This document shows, in pieces, positions 42,737-52,060 of a DNA stretch of 64,000 nucleotides. The notes under the pieces were generated by a model. It searched no databases. It saw only the letters and a list, made by a program, of their open reading frames with translations, and was not told where the DNA came from. The stretch spans positions 1-64,000 of the forward strand of contig CAZMXS010000007.1 in NCBI GenBank assembly GCA_964570325.1, given 5' to 3'. How positions within the stretch are numbered: the first letter of the stretch is position 1; every line of letters begins with the position of its first letter. Both the position numbers and the translations under genes were made by a program. The stretch comes from CAZMXS01 sp964570325 (GTDB lineage: Bacteria; Verrucomicrobiota; Kiritimatiellia; CAIQIC01; CAZMXS01).

Positions 42737-43666
42737 TTATTTCGTAGCTTCAAACGCGCGCAAGACGCGCTGGCAGATTGATTCGGGGTCCAGGCCCAGC
42801 AAGCGTCGCGCATATTTCTGGCTGCCGGCCGTGTGGAGAAAAGCGTCGGGCGTGCCCAGCCGCAGCAGGCGCGCGCCGACCGGCCCGCGGTCCGCCAGCC
42901 ACTCGGCCACCGCCGCGCCCAGCCCCCCGATCAAACTGTGCTCCTCGATCGTCACCACCAGCCGGAACCGGCCAAAGACATCCTCCAGGACGCGCGTGTC
43001 CAGCGGCTTGATCGTGTGGTAATTGATCACTTCCGGGCTCACGTCGGCTTGGGCCATCAGCTTGGCCGCCTCCAGCGTGTTGGGGAGGATGGTGCCCGCC
43101 GCTAGCAAACAAACTTCCGCGCCCGCCCGCAGGGGCATCGCCTGGCCGATGGTGAACTCCGGCACACGATCGTGAATCACCGGCTCGTTTTTCTTGCCGA
43201 TGCGAACAAACATCGGCCCGGGATAGTTCAGGCCGGCTCGCAGCGCCGCCCGCACTTCCCAGGCGTCAGCGGGACAGACAATCGTCAGGTTGGGCAGCAC
43301 GCGTAATGCGCCGATGTCCTCCAGCGAGTGGTGTGTCGGTCCGAGTGAGGCATAGCCCAAGCCGGAGCCCACGCCCACGATCATGACGGGCGCCTTGTGA
43401 TAGCACACGTCGAGTTTGATAAACTCGTGGCACCGGAACGTCGTAAAGGGGGTGATCGTATAGGCCACGGGGCGGAACCCGCAGGCCGCCATCCCGGCCG
43501 CGACGCCCATCATGTTGGATTCGGCCACGCCGCAGTTGTAAAAGCGCGCCGGAACCTTTTCCTTGAAAGTGTTGAACAGGCGGTTGCCGATGTCGCCGGA
43601 AAGCAGGACTACCTTCTCGTTCTGGATCGCCAGGTTCGTGATCTCGTCCGCAAAGGCGTTTCTCAT
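42737..43666 (-). CDS. Transketolase, C-terminal (pyrimidine-binding) subunit
   Basis: A 309-residue half-transketolase with the DXS/TK pyrimidine and C-terminal domains. VVLLSGDIGNR, RFYNCGVAESNMMGVAAGMA (ThDP-activating Glu in AESN), TPFTTFR, THHSLEDIGALRVLP and the end module LVVTIEEHSLIGGLGAAV are visible. With the N-half it forms a split transketolase moving two-carbon units between sugars. Split enzymes often sit in specialised sugar pathways. The N-half's stop overlaps its ATG by 4 bp. Confidence 0.92.
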   Translation of the reverse strand: MRNAFADEITNLAIQNEKVVLLSGDIGNRLFNTFKEKVPARFYNCGVAESNMMGVAAGMAACGFRPVAYTITPFTTFRCHEFIKLDVCYHKAPVMIVGVGSGLGYASLGPTHHSLEDIGALRVLPNLTIVCPADAWEVRAALRAGLNYPGPMFVRIGKKNEPVIHDRVPEFTIGQAMPLRAGAEVCLLAAGTILPNTLEAAKLMAQADVSPEVINYHTIKPLDTRVLEDVFGRFRLVVTIEEHSLIGGLGAAVAEWLADRGPVGARLLRLGTPDAFLHTAGSQKYARRLLGLDPESICQRVLRAFEATK

Positions 43667-44478
43667 GGCAACCCCAATTCGCTGAAAGCCCGCTGCAACT
43701 CATCGTCGTTGGGCACCTTGTAGTGCCAGTTGTTGTCGTCCTCCATGAACGAGACGCCTTTGCCCTTGACGGTGTTCGCGATCACCGCGCGCGGTCGCCC
43801 CTCCGGGTCCGGCGGGCGGCGCATGGCTTCCAGTAAGGCGGGGATGTTGTGGCCGTCAATTTCCAACGCGTCCCAGCCGAACGCCGCCCACTTCCCGCGC
43901 AGCGGCACGAGGGCCATGACCTCGTTGCTGCGGCCGGTGGCCTGCCACTTGTTATAGTCCACCACGACGAGCAACCGGTTAAGTTTCTGCGCCGCGGCCA
44001 GCATGGCCGCCTCCCAGACTGAACCCTCCTCACACTCGCCGTCGCTGAGCACGGCGCAAACCCGGTAGCCGCGCCCCTGCATCCGGCCGGCCAGCGACAT
44101 CCCGACCGCGACGGGCAGTCCGTGCCCCAGCGAACCGGTGGCCCATTCGACGCCCGGCGCGCAATACGCTCCGGGGTGTTCTTGGATCTTCGAGCCCTCG
44201 CGTGCGTAGGTGTCGAGCACGGACAAAGGAAAAAAGCCGCGCTCGGCCAGCGCCGCGAAGAGCGTGGTGGCCGCGTGACCCTTACTGAGGATCAGGCGGT
44301 CGCGGTCGGGGTCGTCGGGCCGGGCCGGGTCAATCCGCAGCGCGCCCCAATAGGCCGCGACCAGGATATCCACGCACGAGAGGGAAGAGCCCAGGTGCGG
44401 GGTCTTTGCGTCGTGCGACATGCGGACCACATGGCCGCGCAGGCGGCGCGCGATCGCTTCGAGTTCGGCGGTGTTCAT
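43663..44478 (-). CDS. Transketolase, N-terminal (ThDP diphosphate-binding) subunit
   Basis: A 271-residue half-transketolase. Landmarks are TPHLGSSLSCVDILVA, ILSKGHAATTLFAAL, TGSLGHGLPVAVGMSLA, the Mg-diphosphate motif SDGECEEGSVWEAA and VVVDYNKWQATG. ATG 44478 is one base after the epimerase stop; 44496 would overlap it. It pairs with the C-half encoded directly downstream. In this cluster it may make or cleave a ketose precursor instead of serving the pentose phosphate pathway. Confidence 0.92.
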   Translation of the reverse strand: MNTAELEAIARRLRGHVVRMSHDAKTPHLGSSLSCVDILVAAYWGALRIDPARPDDPDRDRLILSKGHAATTLFAALAERGFFPLSVLDTYAREGSKIQEHPGAYCAPGVEWATGSLGHGLPVAVGMSLAGRMQGRGYRVCAVLSDGECEEGSVWEAAMLAAAQKLNRLLVVVDYNKWQATGRSNEVMALVPLRGKWAAFGWDALEIDGHNIPALLEAMRRPPDPEGRPRAVIANTVKGKGVSFMEDDNNWHYKVPNDDELQRAFSELGLP

Positions 44479-44479
44479 G

Positions 44480-45472
44480 TCAGGGTTTGTGCACATATTC
44501 GGTGGGCAGGCGCTGGATTTCGGGCCACATTTCTTTCATCCAGGCGATCATTTCACGGATTGTCTGGGTCAGCGGGATTTCCGGACGCCAGTCGAGTTCC
44601 CGCCGCGCTTTTTCGCAGTCAAGCAGATACGCGGAATCGAGCCCGAGCCGGCCTTCCGTTTCTTCGACCACATCGGCGAAACGAACCTCCAACTGGCGGC
44701 AGATTTCCTCAACCAACGCGCGAATGCTCGTGGTCTCGGCGGTCGCGAAGTGGAAGATGTCGCCGGGCTGACCGCGGCGCGCCGCCCGCAACGTGCCTTC
44801 CGCGACATCGCGCATATTGATGAACGAACGCACCGAATGCCCGCCGCCCTGCAGCTTGAGCTTGGTTCCGGTCATGACACAGTAAATGGTTTTAGGGATG
44901 ATCCGATAGAGCGGCTGGCCGGCGCCGCAGACATTTGCGGCGCGCGTGAAGACCACCGGGAATCGGTAGGCCTTGAGGAAGGTCATCAGGCTCAGGTCGC
45001 AGGCCGCCTTGGACGCCGCATATGGCGTGCTGGGGTTGTAATTCGTGCTTTCCTTGATTGTGCCGGAGGTGCTGCCGTAAACCTCCGGTGTCGAGATGTG
45101 CACATAACGCTTGAGAAAATCGCACTTGCGCAGTTGGTCATGCAGTCGGACCATTGCCACGACGTTGGTCAGATACCAGTCAGCCGGCGCCTGCCAGCTC
45201 TGCGGCACCATACTCTGCGCGGCGAAATTGACCACGTAATCCGGCTGGAATTCCTTGAGCCGCGCCATGATCCCGGCCGTGTCGTGGTTGAGATCGAGCT
45301 GGTAGAACTGGAAATGCTCGTGCGGCGCCCATTGATAGGGCAACAGGGGGCGCGGCGCTTCGGGCGAACGGCTGATGCCGATGACCTGCGCGCCGGCTTG
45401 CAGGGCGTGCGCCACGAACGTGGCGCCCGAGAACGAATTGCTGCCAATAACGGCGATTTTTTCCTGGGTCAT
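44480..45472 (-). CDS. NAD-dependent epimerase/4,6-dehydratase-like SDR
   Basis: A 330-residue extended SDR with NAD loop VIGSNSFSGATFV, Thr/Glu/Tyr-type active site HISTPEVYGSTSG and Y-x-x-x-K in TPYAASKAACDLS. The STPEVYG motif (Thr followed by x-Glu) is that of nucleotide-sugar 4,6-dehydratases such as RmlB or RfbG. RSFINMRDVAEG follows. It likely forms a 4-keto-6-deoxy sugar, which the C-methyltransferase and RmlD-like enzymes could then use. It is 9 bp from the upstream epimerase. Confidence 0.85.
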   Translation of the reverse strand: MTQEKIAVIGSNSFSGATFVAHALQAGAQVIGISRSPEAPRPLLPYQWAPHEHFQFYQLDLNHDTAGIMARLKEFQPDYVVNFAAQSMVPQSWQAPADWYLTNVVAMVRLHDQLRKCDFLKRYVHISTPEVYGSTSGTIKESTNYNPSTPYAASKAACDLSLMTFLKAYRFPVVFTRAANVCGAGQPLYRIIPKTIYCVMTGTKLKLQGGGHSVRSFINMRDVAEGTLRAARRGQPGDIFHFATAETTSIRALVEEICRQLEVRFADVVEETEGRLGLDSAYLLDCEKARRELDWRPEIPLTQTIREMIAWMKEMWPEIQRLPTEYVHKP

Positions 45473-45481
45473 GCGGCGCCC

Positions 45482-46495
45482 CTACTTGAGTTGGATGCTC
45501 TTCATCATCTTGATGTTGAAATAGCGGATATCGGTCATTGGATTGGGCAGCAATCCGGCGCGAAAGGCCTGAATCAGGTCGCGCGCGCCGTCCTCGATTG
45601 TGCGGCGCGGAACGAAGCCAAGGGCCTTTTTGATCTTTTCCGACGAAATATGATAGGAGCGGATATCATCCGAGGGCGTGGTCACGATCTCGACGTTCTG
45701 TCGTTCCGGCATTTCCTGTGCGACGACGCGCTTGACCACGAGGGCCGTGTCGGCCACCGTGAAGTTTTGATGGCCGGCGTTAAAAATTTCCCCGGCGATC
45801 CGTTGATCCGGCTCTTCCAGCAATTGCAGGTACAGATCCACCATGTCCTCAATATGCAGGTTGGGGCGCATCTGCTTGCCGCCGAAAACCGTGATTTTGC
45901 CGGCATTGACGGCATGATTGGTCAGGATATTGACGGTCAGGTCCAGCCGTTGGCGCGGGGAGTAGCCGTTAATCGTCGCCGGCCGGATCACGACCGTAGT
46001 GAAATCAGGCGCCTGCTGTTCCAACAAGACCGGTTCGCACATTGCCTTATACTTATTGTACAGCGAGACCGGCACGAGCGGGTGGTCTTCGGTCACATTC
46101 GGCTGGTCGCTGACTCCGTACACACTGCCGGACGAGGCAAAGATAAACCGGCGCACGCCGCCGGCCTTGGCCGTTTTCACCAGCGGGCCGAACGACTCAA
46201 AATTGATCGTCTTGCTCAATTCCGGATCCAGCTCGACGCTCGGATCGTTGGAAATACAGGCCAAATGGATGAGCGCGTCGCAGCCTGCTACCGCCGCGCG
46301 CACGGCCGCCGCGTCGCGCACGTCGCCCTTGATCAATTCGAGGTTGGGATGGCCCTTCACCGCGTCGAATACCTGCTCGCCATAGATGAACAGGTCATAG
46401 ACGCGAACGGGATAGCCGGCCTTGAGCAGGCGCATCGTCAACACGGTGCCCACGTAACCCGCTCCACCGACCAGCAACACCTTCTGTTTCTTCAT
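45482..46495 (-). CDS. NAD-dependent nucleotide-sugar epimerase (extended SDR)
   Basis: A 337-residue SDR. NAD loop VGGAGYVGTVLT, catalytic Ser region FASSGSVYGVSD and Y-x-x-x-K in SLYNKYKAMCE. RPATINGYSPRQRLDLTVN and LHIEDMVDLY are typical of the WcaG/GalE-like family. The C-terminal tail is about 20 residues longer than usual (TDIRYFNIKMMKSIQLK). It follows the HldE-like gene by 16 bp in the minus-strand run. Confidence 0.85.
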   Translation of the reverse strand: MKKQKVLLVGGAGYVGTVLTMRLLKAGYPVRVYDLFIYGEQVFDAVKGHPNLELIKGDVRDAAAVRAAVAGCDALIHLACISNDPSVELDPELSKTINFESFGPLVKTAKAGGVRRFIFASSGSVYGVSDQPNVTEDHPLVPVSLYNKYKAMCEPVLLEQQAPDFTTVVIRPATINGYSPRQRLDLTVNILTNHAVNAGKITVFGGKQMRPNLHIEDMVDLYLQLLEEPDQRIAGEIFNAGHQNFTVADTALVVKRVVAQEMPERQNVEIVTTPSDDIRSYHISSEKIKKALGFVPRRTIEDGARDLIQAFRAGLLPNPMTDIRYFNIKMMKSIQLK

Positions 46496-46511
46496 GCGAT
46501 GTTCCTTTTTA

Positions 46512-48080
46512 TCATTTCAACATGGTTTCGATTTGTTTCAGCAGCGGCGCGCGCTCGACCGCGCTCGCATTGCAAACAATGGATACTGCCCAGGCGCCAA
46601 CCGCGTTGCCGATGAAGCCAATCACTTCCATGGGCGCCTGTTGCGCGGCGCACAATGCCGTGATCGAAAGCACGGCGTCACCCGCGCCGACGCGGTCCAC
46701 GACCCGGCGCGCCAGCGCCGGCACCACGAAAAAGCCTTCGTCGCGCGCATAGCAGAGACTGCCGTTCGAGCCGCGCGTGACGATGATGCGCCCACAGTTC
46801 AGGCGGCGGGCCACATCCTCCATCATCCGGCGCAGGTCGCCGCGATGGTCGCGGGCTTCCAGCCGCATTTCCTTTTCGGCGAGCGAGATGTAATCGGCGC
46901 GACTGTACTTGGAAATCACATTGTAACCCATGTTGCCGGCGTTGGCTTGCGAATTGACCGCCAGAAACTTCGCCTTGCGGGTGATGACCTCAACCGCGCG
47001 CCGGGTCAACATGCTGTGGCCAAAATCCACCACGATCACCACATCATAATCGCCAACCACCGCCTCCAGTTGCGCGCACAGGGCGTCATCGTCGGCCGGC
47101 TCCAGTTCCGCGTCATTGATCGTGTAGAGTTCGAGCATTTTGGTGAAGAAATAGTGTTCAATGATGCGTTTCTTGAGGATGGTCGGCGAGTTGCGTCGGC
47201 GCAGAAACATCCGCTCGATTTTCGGATTCAGCCGCGATTGGATGAATTCCTCCTGCGTCTCGGTGTCGCCGAGAAACGAGACCAGACCCACGCGGTTGGC
47301 GAAGTTGGCCACGTGGTTGGCAACCGCCAGCGCGCCGCCGGCGAACTTCTCCGAATGCATATTCTTGAAGGCCAGGACCGGCTCCTTGGAGGATTTCCCG
47401 ATGGCCTCGCAGTAGTGGTATTCGTCCACAATCGCCTCGCCGATCACCAGGACGTTCAGGTCACGGGCCTGGTTGAGATACCGCTGGATTTCCTCGGTCG
47501 GATGGCGCTGGACGAACGCCGCCAGGTACTCGGTCACTTCCTTGGGATAGAGGGCAAAGTGCTTGTTCAGCAGGCTGGAGGAGCTGAACACGATGTCGTC
47601 GGTAAAGACAATGCTGCCGCCGACCGACTGGATGGCCTGTTCCTCCAGGATGATCCCGCCGGTGTGGTCCTTGGCGGCGTCCTTGTAGTCCATACCCTTG
47701 ATATAATGGCTGGGCTTGAGGAGCTTGATGGTTTCGGTGGCTTGCGGCCAGCGGTTGAGCGCGACGTAATCCACGACGCCGAGGTTGGCGACCATCTCCA
47801 GGCGCAGGTCTTCGTGGAAGGCGGGGCGGCCCGGACCCTTGTTGACATAGCGGTCGGGCGTGACCGTGACCACCAGCAGGTCGCCGTGCTTGCGCGCCTC
47901 CTGGAAATGCCGGATATGGCCGATGTGGAGGAGGTCAAATACACCATGGCAATGAACGACCTTGCGTCCGGCGCGCTTGGCTTCCGCAATGATCTCGGCC
48001 AGCCGCTCAAGCGTGACGATTTTGTCCCGCGCGGCGTTCGGCGCCGGAGCGGATTGCATACCGCTGTTTTCAGATGTCAT
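46512..48080 (-). CDS. HldE-like bifunctional nucleotidyltransferase-kinase with inverted domain order
   Basis: A 522-residue fusion. The N-terminal cytidylyltransferase-like domain (about 40-180) has CHGVFDLLHIGHIRHF, with the H52-x-G-H55 signature. The C-terminal ribokinase/PfkB domain (about 205-520) has LVIGEAIVDEYHY, GGALAVANHVANFA and DRVGAGDAVLS. Enterobacterial HldE has kinase first and transferase second; here the order is reversed. The likely role is phosphorylating and nucleotide-activating a heptose-like sugar. ATG 48080, preceded by GGGGA, is preferred over 48107. First gene of the eight-gene minus-strand run. Confidence 0.88.
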   Translation of the reverse strand: MTSENSGMQSAPAPNAARDKIVTLERLAEIIAEAKRAGRKVVHCHGVFDLLHIGHIRHFQEARKHGDLLVVTVTPDRYVNKGPGRPAFHEDLRLEMVANLGVVDYVALNRWPQATETIKLLKPSHYIKGMDYKDAAKDHTGGIILEEQAIQSVGGSIVFTDDIVFSSSSLLNKHFALYPKEVTEYLAAFVQRHPTEEIQRYLNQARDLNVLVIGEAIVDEYHYCEAIGKSSKEPVLAFKNMHSEKFAGGALAVANHVANFANRVGLVSFLGDTETQEEFIQSRLNPKIERMFLRRRNSPTILKKRIIEHYFFTKMLELYTINDAELEPADDDALCAQLEAVVGDYDVVIVVDFGHSMLTRRAVEVITRKAKFLAVNSQANAGNMGYNVISKYSRADYISLAEKEMRLEARDHRGDLRRMMEDVARRLNCGRIIVTRGSNGSLCYARDEGFFVVPALARRVVDRVGAGDAVLSITALCAAQQAPMEVIGFIGNAVGAWAVSIVCNASAVERAPLLKQIETMLK

Positions 48081-48282
48081 GTCTTTCATCCCCGCTGGGT
48101 TCGGCATGCCCTGCGGCCGGCCGGACCGGAATTGGAAACGCTGATTTTATGCGCCGGCGACTCCATATCCAGTCAAAAATGCCCCGAAAAAAACCTGTTT
48201 TTTTAATTGAACAAGGGCGGGGTGGTCGGGATGCTCTCCCGAATCGGTGTTCCGGCACCGGAAGGACGGATTAGGGACGACT
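48081..48282. promoter_or_regulatory. Divergent promoter region with A7-CCTG-T7 element
   Basis: This 202-bp gap lies between the divergent HldE-like and GT39-like genes and should carry both promoters for the glycan block. At 48187-48204 seven A, then CCTG, then seven T form a short AT-rich inverted repeat, which stands out in GC-rich DNA. Being between divergent starts, it is more likely an UP-type or bent element than a terminator. No clear -10/-35 pair is visible. Confidence 0.35.
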
Positions 48283-49992
48283 ATGACAAATGTTGAAACG
48301 CCTGGGCAGGGTGGCATGAAAATATGGCAGTTGATCGGCTTGGCCGCCGTGCCTTGGCTGGTTTTCGTCGTGACCGGTTTCATGGGGCTGGACCTGGGCC
48401 TGCATTGGGACGAGCGTTCGTTTGTGGAACGGATCGCCAAGGAATACCGGAATGGAACCATCCTGCCGGGTAATTATGACTATCCAGGGTTTATCTACAT
48501 TCCCGCGCACCTGGCCCTGCTGCCGGAGGTTATTACGGAGTGGGCGCGGCCGGGCGTCAAGTGGAGTATGGTCCGCCAGCGCATGGCCCAGCGCCTGGAT
48601 GAATACCATTCGCACATGTCGGTGGTGGCCACCGCGCCGGACAAGGCTCTCAAAACGCGCAACAAGTTTTCGTCCTTCAGCGGGCCCGCGGTTGGGAACT
48701 GGGCCGGACATCGCTACCAGATGCGGGTTCGGGCGATCTGCCTGCTGATTTCTTCGTTGCTGATTTTCTGGGTCTTCTTCGCGACCTACGCCTGGCAGCG
48801 CAATCCCCTCGCGGCGTTCCTGGCGGCGGCGCTGGTTGCCGGCTCGTGGGAAATCGCTTATCATGCCCGCTGGTATGCGGCGGACACCATCACCACGCAA
48901 TTTGCCATGCTGACTCTCTGGCTGGTGATCCTGTCCCAGGTGCGCCCGAAAGGCCGGATTTTCGTCCGGCTGGCCGCGCTGGCGGCCGGACTGGCGCTGG
49001 CGACCAAATACCCGCTGGGGTTGCTGATCCTGCCGGTTCTGGCCGCGGGTTGGCTCGTGACGCGCGGGGCCCGGTGGTCTGAACGCATCCTGTTCTTCAT
49101 GCAATTGGGTTTCATCTTTGTGCTGACCTTTACGGTGGTCACCCCGGGCATCCTGCTGGAACCATTCAAGCTGGTCGAGGGTATCCGCTATGAGATGCAG
49201 CATTATGCCACGGGTCATGTGCGTTACAATGTTGCGCCCGGCCTTCCGCTGATGGGGCGCATCCTGATCTATTACGGGCTGATCTTTTTCTCCCATTATC
49301 CCTGGATCTCCGCAATCTGCGCGGTGTTTGCGGTTGTCGGCCTGATCCGGCTGTTCCGCCAGTCGTGGCGCCTGGCCGCGCTGGTCTTCTGCTTCCCGGT
49401 TATTTATGCGCTGTACATGAGCACGCAGAAGGTGATGACGGTCCGCAACCTGCTGCCGCCGACACCGTTCCTCGCGATCGCCGCGGCCTGCGGGTTGGCG
49501 GCGTTGCTGCGGCTGCCGGCCCTGCGGCCGGCCGTGCGCTGGGCGCTCGGCTCCGCCGTCGGGGCCCTGCTGCTCGTCAACGCCGTCTGGCTGTTCCAGG
49601 CGGCGGAATCCATTCGCGCGCGCGGCACCGACGCTTATGTGCGGCAATTGGATCGCTACCTCGCACGGCATTCCAGCGATCGCATCTACCTTTCGCCGAC
49701 CGTCGCACAGGTGCTGCAAGCGGTGTTGCCCAAAGCCCGTCCGAACGTGACCCGCGATTGGAAGCAGGCCAGTCTGGCGATCTTTTTCTTTCACGACCAG
49801 GGTCGCTATTCAAAGGAGAATCCATATTCCGCGATTGACTGGTTTCCGACCAATGATCCCTTTATGTTGGTGCGCTGGTTTGGCCCGTACGAGGTTAATA
49901 TGAATTATTACGGCACCTGGGCCGGGGACGACCGCATCCTGGTGATGAAAATGGAAAAGGCCCGCCAGTTGGGCATCAATGCGTTGCGTTGA
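48283..49992 (+). CDS. GT39/ArnT-like polytopic glycosyltransferase
   Basis: A 569-residue membrane protein with about ten or eleven helices. The first periplasmic loop has the acidic motif GLHWDERSF, characteristic of polyprenyl-phosphate-sugar-dependent transferases (PMT/ArnT, GT-C fold). Helices run to about residue 445, followed by a soluble domain with YLSPTVAQVLQ and FPTNDPFMLVRWFG. It should transfer a sugar from a lipid carrier on the periplasmic side. ATG 48283 starts it. The second GT39-like gene begins 28 bp after its stop. Confidence 0.8.
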   Translation: MTNVETPGQGGMKIWQLIGLAAVPWLVFVVTGFMGLDLGLHWDERSFVERIAKEYRNGTILPGNYDYPGFIYIPAHLALLPEVITEWARPGVKWSMVRQRMAQRLDEYHSHMSVVATAPDKALKTRNKFSSFSGPAVGNWAGHRYQMRVRAICLLISSLLIFWVFFATYAWQRNPLAAFLAAALVAGSWEIAYHARWYAADTITTQFAMLTLWLVILSQVRPKGRIFVRLAALAAGLALATKYPLGLLILPVLAAGWLVTRGARWSERILFFMQLGFIFVLTFTVVTPGILLEPFKLVEGIRYEMQHYATGHVRYNVAPGLPLMGRILIYYGLIFFSHYPWISAICAVFAVVGLIRLFRQSWRLAALVFCFPVIYALYMSTQKVMTVRNLLPPTPFLAIAAACGLAALLRLPALRPAVRWALGSAVGALLLVNAVWLFQAAESIRARGTDAYVRQLDRYLARHSSDRIYLSPTVAQVLQAVLPKARPNVTRDWKQASLAIFFFHDQGRYSKENPYSAIDWFPTNDPFMLVRWFGPYEVNMNYYGTWAGDDRILVMKMEKARQLGINALR

Positions 49993-50020
49993 CAGCTCCG
50001 AAGTTCCGGATGATTGCAAT

Positions 50021-52060
50021 ATGAATACTCCATCCCGCCGATTCATTGTCGTTGCGCTGGCCGCGCTGGTGCTGGCCGGCGCGTTTTTTCGTCTGCACGA
50101 CCTGGGCAAGCCTTCCCTGCGGGCCGATACCATCACGTTTTGGACCATGTGCCAGCAACCGGTCACAGCCGGCCAGATTTTCAGCCAGTGGATGCGGTTG
50201 ATGGGCATCAGCGGGCAATTCCCGTTCGCCATGGCCTATACGAAATGGACGTTGGACACGTTTCATCTGCCGCTGACGGAATTCAATTTGCGCCTGCCCG
50301 GCGCGATCTGGGGGATTCTGACCATCCTTTGCGCCTATGGCGCCGGACGCGCGTTTGGCACGGCTTGGCACGGTCTCTGCCTGGCGATGATCGTTGCCCT
50401 CAGCCCCATCCATATCCAAATTTCCGGCGAGGCTTATTATTATCCGCCATTGATTGCCGGTGCGTTTCTCACGGTGTGGGCGGTGCTGTGGATGATGGAT
50501 TGTGTTCAGGGCCGCCGGCCGCTCACATGGAGTTTCTATCTCATTAACACCGCCGGCTTTTTCCTGGTGACGTGGAGCCAGCCCACCGGGTGGCCGTTCG
50601 CGTTCCTGGCGGCGCTGGTCATTGTTGGCGGCGCGGCATGGCGGTTCTATATCACGCGCCGCCAAGGCATGCTGGTGGGGGTGCTGGTGTCACTGGTGAT
50701 CGTTGGCCTGCCGCTGCTGCTGGCGGATTGGGGCCTGCGGCATATGCTGGCCAATGCCGCCGCGGGCAAGGCGGCGGGCGAGAAGGCGGTGGCGGCCAGC
50801 GAAGGCAATGCGTGGACGATGCTGGTCGGCGTGGTCACGTCCTTTGCGTGGGGCAAGACGCCGCTGCGGGCGGCGTTTTCACTGGCGATGTTGGCCTCCG
50901 GCGTGGCGGGGATAGTGGTGCTGAAGAGAAAGGAATGGAAGGGTCCGGCGCTGCTCGCGCTGTTGATCGTTGGGTATTTGCTGTATCTCGTGGCCCGGGC
51001 AAAGGCCGGCGCGATGTACGAGGCTCGCTACGTGGGGGTGCTATATCCGATTTATGCGCTGATTTTGGCGGAGGGGATCGTCGGCACGGGCGCCTGGCTG
51101 GGGCGCCGGGTGCCGGCGCTGGCGCCGCGCGCCGGCGCCATTGGCGGCGCGCTGGCGGCCGTTGCCGCGCTGTTGAGTCTGTACCCGGCGTACGCCTCGA
51201 ATCAGGTCACCGGACAGCCGACGCCTTACAAGGACATCCAAGCCTGGTTCAACACCCATCTGACGCCGGGCACGCTGGTGTTGGTGGATCGCTGGTTCGA
51301 GCCGTGGAACGAGTTGCGCGTCTATCCCTCCACCAATGTCTTCTTCGCCTTCACGCTGCCGAACGAGCCGGTGGATAATTATATCAACTACCGCTGGCGC
51401 GACAGCGCGATCAACTTCTTCAAGCAGTTCCCCGACGCGGCCTATCTGGAGATCGCCAAATCGTATTTCACCGTGCCGGAGGTCGGCCCCTGGCCGTGGC
51501 CGCGCAGCCATTTCAAACAGCACGTCGTAATCACCAATGAGGCCGGCATTCGCCTGCGCGACCTCGGCCTGGCCAACCGCAGCGACTACTATGTGGGTAA
51601 TACCAACCGGCTGATCGTCGAGATTTTCTACAACACGCGCGAGGATGTTACTGCGGCCGCCCGCTTGCAGGGCGAACGCGTTCTCGGGCTCTTCGGGCCG
51701 GGCTGGGGCTACATGAAGTTCTGGCAGCAATTGCAGGATTTCCGCGACTGGCGCATCCTGGAAGGACGCGCGCAGTTGGATTTGTATAATCTGACCGACG
51801 AGCCGCTCTCGGGCGAGGTGATCCTGCATGGCGTTGCGCTGGACCGGCCCAAGCGCGTCCAGACCAGCTTCGGCCAGGGCGTGGACTTCCCGCCGCTCCA
51901 GCGGACCCCGATTGCGACTGTGCCGGTCAGTCTGGGCCGTCTGACTTTGCATCCCGGTCTGAACACGATCCAGTTGAGCGACCCGGTCTGGAGCCCGGAT
52001 CCCGCCCGCGCGCGCCTGAACGCGCCGCTGGTCGTGGACCGCGTTGAGGTGCGGCTGTAA
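50021..52060 (+). CDS. GT39-like polytopic membrane glycosyltransferase
   Basis: A 679-residue protein. N-terminal helix VVALAALVLAGAFFRLHDLG leads to the loop KPSLRADTITFW, whose Asp fits the GT-C acidic site. About ten more helices follow to residue 390, then a large soluble C-terminal domain (about 400-679) with beta-rich sequence such as LVDRWFEPWNELRVY. It is probably a periplasm-facing transferase or ligase. ATG 50021 is chosen over an earlier frame start at 49979. Its stop overlaps the flippase ATG (TAATG). Confidence 0.78.
   Translation: MNTPSRRFIVVALAALVLAGAFFRLHDLGKPSLRADTITFWTMCQQPVTAGQIFSQWMRLMGISGQFPFAMAYTKWTLDTFHLPLTEFNLRLPGAIWGILTILCAYGAGRAFGTAWHGLCLAMIVALSPIHIQISGEAYYYPPLIAGAFLTVWAVLWMMDCVQGRRPLTWSFYLINTAGFFLVTWSQPTGWPFAFLAALVIVGGAAWRFYITRRQGMLVGVLVSLVIVGLPLLLADWGLRHMLANAAAGKAAGEKAVAASEGNAWTMLVGVVTSFAWGKTPLRAAFSLAMLASGVAGIVVLKRKEWKGPALLALLIVGYLLYLVARAKAGAMYEARYVGVLYPIYALILAEGIVGTGAWLGRRVPALAPRAGAIGGALAAVAALLSLYPAYASNQVTGQPTPYKDIQAWFNTHLTPGTLVLVDRWFEPWNELRVYPSTNVFFAFTLPNEPVDNYINYRWRDSAINFFKQFPDAAYLEIAKSYFTVPEVGPWPWPRSHFKQHVVITNEAGIRLRDLGLANRSDYYVGNTNRLIVEIFYNTREDVTAAARLQGERVLGLFGPGWGYMKFWQQLQDFRDWRILEGRAQLDLYNLTDEPLSGEVILHGVALDRPKRVQTSFGQGVDFPPLQRTPIATVPVSLGRLTLHPGLNTIQLSDPVWSPDPARARLNAPLVVDRVEVRL

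Noticed and set aside
44420..48206. Long plus-strand frames (731 and 570 codons)
   Set aside because: They oppose the SDR and HldE-like genes, which carry catalytic motifs; the translations show no hydrophobic core pattern or motif.
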